DNA of 64,000 bases from assembly GCA_016630905.1 (NCBI GenBank), contig WBMQ01000002.1, positions 2,604,001 through 2,668,000 on the forward strand. Reading direction: 5' to 3'. The notes beneath the pieces were generated by a model. The model saw nothing but the letters and a program-made list of their open reading frames with translations, did not search any database and was not told where the DNA came from. The DNA comes from Capillidium heterosporum (taxonomy: Eukaryota > Entomophthoromycota > Entomophthoromycetes > Entomophthorales > Capillidiaceae). Shown piece by piece: positions 22,084 through 33,687 of the stretch (within the stretch, counting starts at the first letter, position 1; the number at the start of each line of letters is the position of its first letter). The translations under genes and the position numbers were made by a program.

Positions 22084-25000
22084 TCAGACGTTAAAGGCCA
22101 AAGTCAACCCATCGGTAACCAAGTTAACGGACCGCTCTTTGATAAAAGTTAAGCGCACACTCCTAATAACTGAGGTCGGGGACACTAGAAAAACAAAAAA
22201 GTTAGCATACAACAAAATTTTAAAAAAGTTACTGGGCATAGCTTCACTACTTCCTTCCTCGAAATTGACGTTAAAAGTCCGGTAAGGTAAGGTACCTCCT
22301 GTAAACAAGCTAGAGAATCCAAATCTACTACCATTGGAACCTTTGGAACTAGGTTCCGACATGGGGGAGTTTCTTCCCGAAGTAGGTGCTGACCGTGTCC
22401 CCATCCTACTGCCACTTCCCTCCTCGCGAATACGTTCGAGACGATCACCTCGATTACCACTGGTAATAGGTTGCGGCTGGGGAGTCGAAGCTCCCCAGCC
22501 CAAATTCCAAAGCTCGTTCCATAATCCTCGCTCCAAGTTCCAGATCTTGAGCATACGTTCCAAGGTTGAGAAGGTGGCCAGCAATTTCCCATCGGTCGAG
22601 ATGGCAACCGCCGTCACCGGGGTCGCGAATCCTTCCACCACCGTTAAGCGGGTGGCTGTCTTGAGATCATATACTGAGCAGGCACCTTCAGCTAAACCAA
22701 CCGCCAGATACTGGTTGGGGGGGTAGAAGTCGACATTGGGATAGGTATCCACTAACAGCTTCAAACAAGAGGTCACCGACTTCAGGTACAGCTTCTTCTT
22801 GGTCTCACCGAGCTTGGGGTCGATAGCTTTGATCAAGATATCGACTATAGTGGGTATGAAAGGGAATATTAACCCACCGTTCCTCTGGATGAGATAGGGA
22901 ATCAGCTCCAGGCTACTGAGAATGGCATCCGAGGACTTGAGCATGGTGATGAAGGTGATGAAGGTAGGCGGGTTGACTTCGAATATCCGGTAGCTACACT
23001 CTAGGACCAATGTAGACCAGTAGGCACTCGACCGCAGTCGGACTTGAGTTAGGATATCCAGCAATGTTTGGATTAAAAGTAGGCCGTCAACAAAAGGTTC
23101 CAAGTACTTGAAGGAATTTGCTAAAAGTTCGATGGCGACGGCCCGGTAGTTGGACTTGCAGTGCTGGGAGATCAACCACTGCAGGCCTAAACCGATCCGT
23201 TCTCGAACTAGCTTAGCTTCCAGAAGCATGGGTTGATCCTTCAAAATGACAGCTAATATCAGGACCGATATACAAGATTGTGGTCGGTCAATAAGATCCA
23301 GAGGGAGGTTCTCAGGTAGATGCTGGGTCCAATACTCACCTAAAGTTTCGAGGTGAATCTCTAGGTCGTTGGGAGGTAGATCGTTGATGGATATCGAAGT
23401 CAAGGAGTGAACTAAATTTTGCAGGTCGGAGTTAGGGTCTGACCAGTATCGGACCAAAGTGGCTAAGGAAGGAGGCTGGTAGCTGGACCCTATTAGCTCC
23501 GGCAATTGGACGCTAAAACTTCGGATCCGAGTCGTTACTTCCATGTCGGTAAGATTGGATTTCAACAATAGGGGTTTCGCCAAGGATAACGTGGGGAGTA
23601 AACGAGCTGCTGTATAGTACGGAGTCAAACGGAATGGATTCTCAAATTTACTTTCAGTGCCGGTATTCTTCGAAATAGTAGGTAGAGTTAAACTAATGAA
23701 ATCACCAGCTCCTCGAATGGCAAACAAAAACGATGCGTTGTGCCTACTCCAACTTGAATCCCATCCTTTCATCAAATTCTCAAATATCTTTGGGTCAATC
23801 CCTTGGTTTAACAGTATACAAAATACATCCTTGACCATCGTATTCAAAGCCAAACTGGTAGGATCTTCGAGTTGAGAAATGTCGGTTCCTCTCAGCAAGG
23901 AGTTGGAAGAGTAAGTGGTGCTCGATTTGCCTAGCTTGGCGTTGAACATAGGGTGTAGGTGGTTGAAGAAGTGGATCGAAGGCATACTGCCCAAAGTAAG
24001 GTCGTTAACTAGCCGTCGTAGGTTGATGTCGAACATTTGGGCCAGTGGGTACGGGTTACCTACCCCAAATATTGGGTAACTGACAATAGAAGATTTATCC
24101 TCGCCCAGGTTGACTGAGCCAGATAGCTCGATACCACAATCGAACTTTAAATCCACGGGTACATCGTTATTCCTAGCTAAGTTGATAGAAGTGTCCTTTA
24201 CAAAGTAATATAAACTCGTATTATCTTCGTAAACTAGCTTTAAGATGGACTGCTCTATCTGAAACTGTACCTGAACTAGCTTGTAGGAGTGACCATGCAC
24301 ACAGCCTAGGCAAACCATGCGCTTGAGACAGAGTATAGCTAAGCTGCTGTCGGCAGCTACCGAAACTATATATTGGTTGATCTTGAGAGAAGTAGCTAAC
24401 GGGATTTTGGTGTTTGGTGCCAGGTTGGGTAAAGGTAGCTGAAATATGGATGTAATTGGAGCGTTATGATTCAGAAAAGTGGCTAGGCTGACACCAGAGC
24501 TAAATCAACGGATTAGTAATTCAATTTTAGATAGCAGAAATAATACCTGAGTTCCCAGAGTCGGACATTACCTTCGATATCTCCTGATAATAAATAAACT
24601 TTTGTGTTGTTCCGGGTGGGTATGGGCTCATACAGGCAACTTATACCGGCCGCATGTCCCAGCAGCCATTTCGATTGGGTTTCCGGTGCAAGTTTGTCTT
24701 TTTTAACGTTGGCATCGTTGGTCGTAGTAGTGTCGATTGAAAAAAGATTCTGGATGGGTTTAAGTTGGATAGCCCCATTCTCGTACCCTTGGGCCAACCA
24801 GTCCTGATATCGGGAACTTAGACCCAAGGTCACCGGTATGATGGTAGTTGGTCGAGTCTCTTTAGGTGTAGAAGCTTCATCGAAACTGCTTAGCCAATCT
24901 GAAAAATAGATATATGTAAATAATCATTATAGTATAAAACCTACCTTCAACTTTTGTTAATCGAAAGTTTTGGAAAGGATTGTCTTTGATCTGCTTTTTG

Positions 25001-26628
25001 GGTTTAATGTCCCAGCTAGCCAGTCCAAATCCAAATTTGCTATTGCTTTTTTCCCCGTTTGCATCGAGTCGAACTCTACCGAACTTACACAGTTTAACTT
25101 TGTCACCATCTCTGAAGACCGAAGTGAAGCTCTTGGAATCCATCGTCAAGCCCTCATTAACATCGCTAATAAACCCGTCGAGATCTCCATCTCGTGTCAA
25201 CAGCCCCTCCAGGTCCCAGCTAAATAGGTGGTTACATCCCCCAGTCGTGCTCATAAGTAAATTGCTATCGTTCAAGAAGAAACCATCTGACCAACTGTCG
25301 TCCAGGTTGGAACGGTGAAAGGGGGCAAATGGTTTCGAGCCTTTGGTCTTACCAGGTAACCCGTTCAAGCTTGAAAGTAATTTGACCTTCTGGCTGGTGA
25401 CAGTCAATAACTAAAATTGGAAAAATGCAAAAGTTTGTATTAGTAACCTTGGCTAAAAAAACTTACCAAAAAGGTTTGATTGCAAACTACGAGCACGACA
25501 TTGACGTTAAGTCTACCCAGGCCCTTACAGTTCAAGCTCCTCAAAACTTTAATACCCTTGATACCTGGCAAATTCAAGCTCAGAAGAGTCTTGACACTCA
25601 AGTGATTGTTGTATCCCTCCGATAGCAGGTATCCTAAAGCTACTTCGGAGCCTTCCGTTTCGTTCTCAGTACTCGGCCGGGTGAGCAACAAACTTAACCC
25701 TTCCTTATCGCCGATTTTTAAGTGAGGTAAGGGGGTCGCCATGCTAAACTTGGTGGTCACTAATATATCACAAGCCATCTATCGAAGGAAGTTAAGTTTT
25801 ACTTTTTAGAATAAATTTACCTTGAAGTCGTGACAGTTATGTAAAGTTAACCTGCCTAGACCGTAAACTAATAAGTATGTAGGTATGTTCTCAACTTTCA
25901 TAACTTTAAGGTCTAATATGGAGGACTCTGAAGGTTGGGGTGGTGCTGTCAAAAGCACTCTACCAGCCTGGAGATCTATTTTTAATAAACCTCTAAATAA
26001 AAGTGTAAACAAAAATACTGATAGATTTCAATGATTGATAGAAAAACACTTACCCTCTATCGGTTGCAACGAATGCGAACTGTCCATTAAATTTAGCCTT
26101 GTCAGTCAACGAAATTATCTGGTCCACAGCAGTCCCCTTAGGTAAACTCAACCGCTCCACCTTGACTTTTTCTATTACGACTTTATTAATCGCGCCATAG
26201 TTCGGACCTAAAATTAATTGACTTGGACTTATCCTACTTCCATCGAATTCAAATAGCATCAGCTTGCCATCTTCCAACCCAACTACGAACTTAAATCTTT
26301 CACAATTATCTTCACTTCCAACGTCGGCTTGGAAAGTCTGAAAATAGGAAGGGAAGCCTTTCAGCTTGGTATCCAAAAGCTTAACTAAAGTTAGCTGTAA
26401 AGGTATAGTGTTGAGTTCCAAGTTGCTGTTAGCGTTGATAGGTTTGTGGTCGGTAGGTAGACTGTTGAACTTTAGGTTGGGGTTGCGTTGGGTTGAAATT
26501 ATGGTCTCATAACTGCGTTTTATATCTTGGCCATTTAATAGAAGTTTACCTACGCTGTTGCGGCTTTGAACTTCGTTGGTGTAGAGACTTTGTTCGTAGT
26601 ATTCGGGTATGCATGCTTGCGAACTCAT
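22084..26628 (-). CDS. WDR7 / rabconnectin-3 beta homologue (WD40 protein)
   Basis: Seven exons (26628–26054, 25992–25821, 25778–25467, 25410–24945, 24898–24547, 24499–22233, 22184–22084) give 4,245 nt and 1,414 aa, close to animal WDR7 (~1,490). With DMXL, WDR7 regulates V-ATPase assembly on endolysosomal membranes. An amino-terminal propeller contains VGLEDGKLMLFEFDG, GCNHLFSWDLEG, SGDIEGNVRLWELSSG and IVSVAADSSLAILCLKR, the last two collinear with WDR7. An alpha-solenoid occupies the middle. Near the C-terminus come LAVGLAEGACSVYDLKTATR and VTAVAISTDGKLLATFS, the diagnostic WDR7 repeat pair, then a Ser-rich linker (GNRGDRLERIREEGSGSRMG). All introns are 44–61 nt. The last intron (22232–22185) is in frame and could be retained. 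Confidence 0.87.
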
Positions 26629-27399
26629 CTATGTGATTTTTTGGTGTGGCTGATGGTTGAGATCTCTGAAGCTTGACTGAAGCGCCTATTCTACCTTTTT
26701 GCCTTCCTGACCATTTTAAAAGTTTACGTCATATTTTGATTTGATCAATTGCTTGGGGAAAGAAATTTATCAAAGGGGATTTAGTGTATAAGTATAGCTA
26801 CATATAGATGCTCCTAAATAGCAATATTGGTAAAGTGTACTGATAAAGCTAGAGTAAAAGAATATTTTTCTTTCTATGACAACCAGATTTAAATCCATCT
26901 CTTCTCAAATGTTTATTCATACTACTATTGATAATCGACATTTTAGATATTCGAAAGCTGCAGCTATACGTCCAAGGCCTAGAGTCTACCACAACTATTT
27001 CTTGTTTATATAATTAACTTTACTGAACCAAGATTCTTTAGTATAAAGATTTTTATCTAGCCTTTGGTCCTTCACTTGACGAAAGTGGATTTTAACCTAT
27101 GGTCGTTGCTAGAATCGGTATTCCTTTGTGAAACTGAAACTTATTCAGTAGGTGAATATCGTATTCCAAGACTTTAGCACGCGAGATCGTAAGTCTGATA
27201 GCTTTTTTCATCGAATAGGCAGAGCATAAGTTTTTAATACATATATGATTGGATATGTCAATTAAAACGAATATGTCCTTTGATGCACTATTGCTGCTCT
27301 AAAGTATACTGGAGTATCATTTATACATATCAAATTCAACTTGACTAATAATAATTTTTGCTCCACTTCTTAAAACACTACTCATCCTACATCTATGAG
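26629..27399. other. Intergenic
   Basis: Upstream region of the WDR7 homologue, AT-rich. No further gene was recognised. Confidence 0.5.
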
Positions 27400-28590
27400 G
27401 ACTAAACCCAACCTGCTTAATGTTCAAAAAACTCAATAGAGCTTTAAGACGAAGTCAACTTATGCAGTAGCCAAATTCAAGTTCAGAAAAGCGATGCGTA
27501 GAAAAAGCACAAGAAGTGATCTATCTAATTAATCATCGAGTACTTTTGGGTCCAATTCCAGCTTTCCATAGAGAAACTCGACCCATACATCGAGTCTTTG
27601 ATGACTTTGGGTACTAGAAATGCTTTAGTCGAGATGGAAGTGTGCATCAATTTGAAGAAGTTTACCTTCGGAATAGACACCTTCGACCAAGCCAAACGAC
27701 TCCTCTACATGGAAAAAGCTTTAAACAGCTGCAAGAACTAACTCTGCAAGTAAATGATGAGTTGAACTATGCAATTAGAGATGTAGCTCATCACTTTACT
27801 AACCTTAAAAAACTGGATTTGAAAATCCGCAACAACCTTTCGGCAATGCTATTTGACTTTAGAAGTGGCATCCTGCACTATTTCAAGATCGAATGTGTAG
27901 CTATCAGCTTTAGCGCCTTTACTGACTTTAACAAAAGCTATCTCAACTTATGGGGCCTGTATATTCACATACAGTTTGAAGGCTGATTTGAGAAGAGCAC
28001 GTATCCAGTTATCTTCTTGGATCCTATTTGATTGAAGGTAAAAGCGCAGATGAGTTCAAACACGCAGGTAGTAGACTATTTGACTCAAGGCAACTACTAA
28101 CCCAAGATGAAGCATCTGAGGTTTGAATTTGAGAAAATCCAACCGATCGATTTAAGTGATACCTGGAATAGTCTAAGTTAATATCTGTTCGATATAGATA
28201 TCTCATGTAGACCAATTGACATACCTTAATCAGTTTCGTGAACTCAACTTCTATGAGGCATATAATGATGAAGATTTTCTCATGGAAGCACTACTCACTC
28301 AGTTACCTAACCTTAAGAATTAATATCTGCGAGAAGCTATTAGGTTCAACTTATTTGACTTTCAACCTTCGATCCAACTACACAGTTTGCATATGTTGAG
28401 GAACCAACCTTCACTCCAACACCTTAAGCTACACTTAGGTCACAATATGCTTAGGGAAGTTGATTTGAATTCGATGTTGAGAAGAAACTCTTAGTTTACT
28501 AGGCTGATGTCCATATATATGATAGATATACCTAAACAAATTGAAAATTGAGTTGATTGTAGGAAGGAATTGGCAAAAGTTGGTTGATTA
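27400..28590 (+). pseudogene. Decayed F-box/LRR-family gene, copy D
   Basis: The frame at 27642–27986 reads KSFKQLQELTLQVNDELNYA then DVAHHFTNLKKLDLKIRNNL, matching the middle of the 31583 copy (QSFRQLETLVLMIP...NLKKLDLRLKNN). Near 28440–28510 the C-terminal signature REVDLNSMLRRNS is followed by a stop codon and then FTRLMS, so the lesion is visible inside the motif. Other frame changes occur in between. Confidence 0.7.
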
Positions 28591-28994
28591 AACCGCTTGC
28601 ACTCTTTTCCGATCTGTATGAGTGAAGAGTGGCTGGATGATAGTTGTCTGAATCACCTACTACTATTATATATATGATTTTTTACTTTATATTTTGATAT
28701 ATTATTAAAATTTGTAGATACATTAGTTTGGCTTTATCCTTTTACTTTTGTCAAGCACTTTTATACTGCCATACAGCTACCTCTAAAGTTAATAACGATT
28801 ACTTGAGCAACCCACATTCCAACATATAATTGCAGATAAATATCTAGAAATAAATTTTTTTCTTTCAATAGACTTTATTATTCAATAATAATATATAATT
28901 GGCTTTTCCATTAACAAATACTTTTATTCAATTAACGTATATTTACATACATCTTGTTTTTCAAAGTTTTTGCTGAGACTTTGAACTAGGTAGG
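28591..28994. other. Spacer between F-box/LRR copies D and E
   Basis: AT-rich. It probably contains copy D's 3' flank and copy E's promoter. No separate feature seen. Confidence 0.45.
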
Positions 28995-29954
28995 ATGTTC
29001 AAAGCACCTACTAGCATTCAAAAAGTAAGTATATTGGAAGAGATAGCAGTATATTTAAACATTAAAGATCGATTTATATTAAGCAAAGCTAATAGCTACC
29101 TTAAATCAGTTACATTACTCAAGGTTTACAGCAATTTAATCGAGTGAAAGAAATGTTTTCAAGATACCTATTAAAGAACTGGAAAACCCTCGTTACTTTA
29201 TTTGAAAGGAGGTATATCAATGAAAATGAAGGCCTAGTCCACTTGAGCGACCACGGTTTTTATGCCTAAGCAATCATAGCCGGGAATTTATATATAAGGA
29301 ACATACTAGCTGGAAAGAGATGGCTTTGGATTCAACTTAAATCAACTTTAACAAAGCTCAGTAGGTATATAAAAGATTCAGATTTTCAATGAACTTGAAG
29401 TTCATACAGCTTGAAATTTTTTATCGACGTTGAAACGCTTGAGAAAGCTATCCAGCTTTGCAGCTACACTGGGATAGATCTGGCCCATCTAGCACAGTTA
29501 ACTTTGTCGATACCTCCTACATTAAACTAATAGGCTATCGGTCTATTAAATCACTTCAGCAGTATCAGAAATCTTTATTTGGACATCAAAACCGATTTCC
29601 AGATATACTAGCTGCTTTACAAAGTATTATTCTACATAAAGTCAATATCAACTGTAGAATAATCAGCTTCACTCTATTCACCAACTTTAGCACTTACCTA
29701 CTTTCCCCAACATTGTAAACTTGAAGTTATATATCTACTTTGGCTCGTATTATAAGTTGTTAAGCTAAATATATGATGGAGGCTGTTGAATTAAGCACTT
29801 GATAGTATATATTCAAGGAGGACGATCAGTCATATTTAACAGCATCCGGGACAGCCTAATGAAACTCGACTTCAACTTCTTATATCTTCCCTTATCACAA
29901 TTTAGCAATAATTATCTTCTAATTGAATCAATATCTGTACAGTTAAATAGCTTG
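28995..29954 (+). pseudogene. Decayed, truncated F-box/LRR-family gene, copy E
   Basis: The ATG at 28995 starts MFKAPTSIQKVSILEEIAVYLNIKDRF, very like the F-box start of the 31583 copy (LELSILQEIIVYLNIIERY). The frame then breaks repeatedly. LRR-like traces continue to about 29950, where the LTR-like element at 29955 begins. The normal C-terminal signature block is absent on both sides of that element, so the 3' part appears lost. Confidence 0.65.
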
Positions 29955-30967
29955 TGTAAGGTCCAGGGAGGCATCGCTGGATCCAGTCAATGATGGCATT
30001 ATATTGGGAACTCATGACGTGGTAGGTTAGGAAAGCGGAACTAAGACCCACCACTGCATTGGTGACAAAGGCTTGAATTCTCTATATAGCAGGCCAGACA
30101 GCTAGGTGAAGGAGGTACACTATAAGGAGTGCTCATACAATGGTAGTTAAGTCCCAGTTCCAGGAGGGGACCGAAGAAACGGGTTGGGACTTGAAAATGG
30201 AGTGGTGCTGAACTAAAGGGGGCCGGCTAGGTGGTGGTTGCGCAACCACTGGTGCCACAGTGTTAGGATCAAAAGTAGGGGTTGGTTGATAGGTCAACGT
30301 TGGTTCAAAGGGGTAGACGGTATTAGTAATATTAATTGCCCAAAGAAGATGAGATCCGAGGGTAGCAAGGATCGTCAAAAGGTAGTAGGAGGCTGGAAGG
30401 ACGGGGAGACTAGACCACATAGTATTACTATGCTGAAAATAAAAGTACGGGTAAAGGATAAATTTATTTAGGGACAAGGACGATACCGGGCTGCTGGGAA
30501 CAGTTACGGCTAGGGACAGGGGGTGAGTAACAGCCATTAAAAATAGCGAGGTGGAACGCTGTCAAGATGCTGGCTTTTGGTAGTCACCAAGGGGTTTAAA
30601 TATCTTCTTGGTGCCTTGGTTGTAGTGATGTTAGCGGGATTGGGTTCCTCTTTAACAATCCACTACTCTATAGATCAATTGAGTGTTTACCAAGTTTATC
30701 CAAAAGAGCCAGTAATTCTATTAACTACTACTGGTGCGTTTCCATGGTTGGAAGGTATGGATCAGCTAATATGCTGCTAATCGTTGGAGTTCTCAGGTTA
30801 TGGTCAAGTTTAAGAAAATAATAAAGGTAATCGAAATAATTGATATGTGGGGTGGATTCGTAACTAAGATAGTTATGAATTGAGGAACAAAAAAATTGGA
30901 AAATTAGTAAGAAAAAGAGTAGGTCTATGACCTAATAATCGGGATTGTGACGACCAGGGTTGTTACA
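29955..30967 (-). mobile_element. Solo-LTR-like element, copy 2
   Basis: On the minus strand it begins TGTAACAACCCTGG (ending at 30967) and finishes CCTTACA (at 29955). The flanks GCTTG (29950–29954) and GCTAG (30968–30972) match at four of five bases, an aged target duplication. It shares several blocks with the element at 4793–5418, including GTTCCACCTCGCTATTTT and CATTAKCTGATCCA-type sequence, but keeps about 390 nt that copy 1 lacks. A minus-strand open frame (30537–30133, 134 aa, one hydrophobic segment, Pro-rich C-terminus) and a plus-strand frame near 30577–30780 lie inside it. No reverse transcriptase, integrase or gag is present. Confidence 0.65.
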
Positions 30968-31582
30968 GCTAGCATATATTCTTAACAGTGCTACATTATA
31001 CTATATCAATGAAAATATATATGTTTATTGAAACTGAGGAACCTACAGCTTTAATAAATATAATTTCTAGCTTAATAATACAATTGGAACTTCAACCTAT
31101 ACGCTGCATTAGTGTATCTACATTTATGTTTAAATATATTTGAAATAATTTTTACATATAGGATATAGTTCAAGTCTTTACTAAAGAAACTGTAGGCCAT
31201 TGAAGATATTTTTCACATCAATTTTTATAGCAAACTGGATGATACCTTTATGATCCTGAAATAGATGTTGTTCAAGTTGAGGTGGAAGTGGGAATTATTC
31301 TTATCAGCTTAGCAGACTTTTTATATTCAAAATTTTGGAGAACCTTCAGTATTGAACCTGCAGCTTTTAAAGGTGCATGTTGTCTTTCATTACATATTAA
31401 GCATCCACTTTTAAGAGAAATTTTTACCTTGGCTGTGATAAAGCATACAAGTTTATTATGAATGTTGAATACAATTTTCCCTATCAGAAGCTTTGATGAC
31501 GTGTTCAAATCCAGTCAAGATTTATTAAAATCCTTCAATTTGTTCTATTGTCAACCTAGCACCAAGATTTAAACTTAACAAG
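30968..31582. repeat. 3' flank repeat unit, also at ~33260–33500
   Basis: The stretch at about 31100–31310 resembles 33300–33500 downstream of copy F at the nucleotide level. Both contain a remnant that reads FHI(N/D)(F/L)Y(S/N)KLD(D/T)TF before a stop or short extension. The similarity shows that the F-box/LRR copies were duplicated with their 3' flanks. Confidence 0.55.
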
Positions 31583-33055
31583 ATGTATAAAGCACGCATC
31601 AATATCCAACAACTAGAACTGAGTATATTGCAAGAAATAATAGTATATTTGAATATTATAGAAAGGTACAATTTAAGTTTAACTAATAAATACTTTTATT
31701 TTATTGTCCTGCCCAAGCTTTATAAGAATTTAGTCCACTTAGTTAGACACTATACATTGCCTGCATTAGAAGGATGGGAGGCATATAGAGTACGATTTGA
31801 GCAGGAGTTTGAAATCCAAAATGCAGGCCATACCTTCTTAAATAGCAATGATTTTCAAGGACAAAGGATAATTGCAAGGAGATAATTTATGAAAAAGCTA
31901 ATGGTGCAAAAGTTAGATCAGCTATGGGTCTTACTTTTACCACTTATAACCAAGCTTAATAGGCATATAGAAACTTCCAAAACTTTCAATCCCAGCAAAG
32001 TTATTGCCGAAATTGAAAGTTACAGCAATTTGAAGCATTTTACTATGGCTATTGAAACGCAGGAACAGATTAGCCAACTACTTAGCTACACTGGACAAAG
32101 CTTTAGGCAGTTGGAAACACTGGTTTTGATGATACCCTTCACCCTAGTATATAGGATTGCCGACCTAACTTACCTCTTTTTCAACCTTAAGAAACTTGAT
32201 CTAAGGCTTAAAAACAACTTTCCAACGTTGCTATCTGATTTTAGCAGCACTACTTTACACCTACTTGATGTTGAGTGCAGTACTCTCAGTTTCAACTTTT
32301 TTACCTATATAAATGCCAACCTACCTAACTTACGGCAGCTTACCCTTCGCACCAAATTTGAAGGTTGGTATGAAAAAGACACTTGTTTGCCCATACTTCA
32401 TAACCTTGTAAGTTTAAAAATATATATACGTAATGACTCAGGTAGCGGGATAGTAGACTATATAACTGATGGGAGCTATTGGCCAAGTTTGAAGTATCTA
32501 GATATAACGCTCCATGGAAGACTACCAATCGCTTTGAGTGGCACCTGGAACAACTTGTTTAAAGTTTCTGCCTGTTCGTTACGACTCCCTTACTTAGATC
32601 AGCTGCGTTGTCTACCTCAACTTCGAGAACTAAACGTACAGACTATGGACCCAGCTGAAGGCTCCATGATAGAGATTTTACTTACGTGCCTAAGCAACTT
32701 GAAGGTCCTGTGTATCGATGGAGTTATCAAATCCGCCTCTTTCAATTTTATGCCTTCCATACAGCTTCACCGTTTAGAAATTTATGTGATGAAGGATTTT
32801 ACTCCGGCCTTCACCAACTTTATTAGGAGTCAACCTTCGTGCCGGCATTTCACAATACAGTTCGATTCATCGGCTTTCGAGGGAGTAGACTTAGATGCAA
32901 CGTTAGGAAGTGATCCTCATTTTACTAGACTGATGTCTATCAATTTTGGAGATGCACCAGAGAGGTTTAAAAGCTGGTTTCTAAGCGGTCGTAAGGGGTT
33001 GGTAAAGGTTAGAAGCCTAAGTTCGTCACAATCCTTATCGGAAATTTTTATTTGA
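31583..33055 (+). pseudogene. F-box/LRR-family gene, copy F, near-intact with one in-frame stop
   Basis: The best-preserved family member. The ATG at 31583 opens 100 codons with an F-box-like start, LELSILQEIIVYLNIIERYNL. A single TAA at 31883–31885 follows. The same frame then runs on without interruption for 388 codons from 31889 to the TGA at 33053–33055. The second part is leucine-rich with irregular LRR spacing (FNLKKLDLRLKNN, LPNLRQLTLRT, LPQLRELNVQTM, LHRLEIYVMKDF). It ends with the family block FEGVDLDATLGSDPHFTRLM and LSEIFI. Without the stop the protein would be about 490 aa, an SCF-type substrate adaptor by analogy. The stop could be a recent nonsense mutation, a sequencing error or readthrough. 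No intron with acceptable ends removes it. Confidence 0.75.
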
Positions 33056-33687
33056 GGCTAAGTTATTATTTTAATACGAATATAGTTTTTTATCCAAACA
33101 CCCCTTCATTAAAGCTTCTCAATATATTGTTTTAACTTTAAATTTGCTATGTCCTGGTTTTTTATGCATATTTTTAACCAATTTTTAGGTATTGTATTGG
33201 TAAATATATCTTTATAGAATCTGTGAAAGCTATAGCTTTATGCACTATAGTGATTTTTATAGCATAGTATAGCGACTTCAGGTTATAGCAGTTGATGACT
33301 TCTTTCATATGATAGTCCATTTATATTTACGTCTAAATATATTTGAAAATAGTAGGTTACTTATAATTGGCCTTTACTAATGAATATGCAGGCTATGAAA
33401 TACCTTTTCCATATCGACTTGTATAACAAGTTAGACACTACCTTTATAGATCTGAAATGGGAATTGTCCAAGCGGAGATGGAAGTAAACATTATACTTAT
33501 TGTTCTAGTTTTTTGCATAGTTCCATAATAGCTTGGCCTTTGGCTTAAACCTGTAACTGTCAAAAGTGATTATATTTTTAATATATAGTAGTCACCTATT
33601 ATATATGGGAAATTATTATTATATATATGCTATACTATTTAAATCTATGATTGCAATGAAGATTTGTCTTTGAAAAATTGATAGCAT
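33056..33687. repeat. 3' flank repeat unit of copy F
   Basis: Contains the counterpart of 31100–31310. At 33395–33487 an intact 30-codon frame reads MKYLFHIDLYNKLDTTFIDL..., whose upstream counterpart is broken by a stop. No other gene was seen. Confidence 0.5.

Noticed and set aside
22185-22726. Two 130–140 codon frames overlapping the WDR7 C-terminal region
   Set aside because: They overlap the well-supported WDR7 frame and match nothing; compositional shadows.
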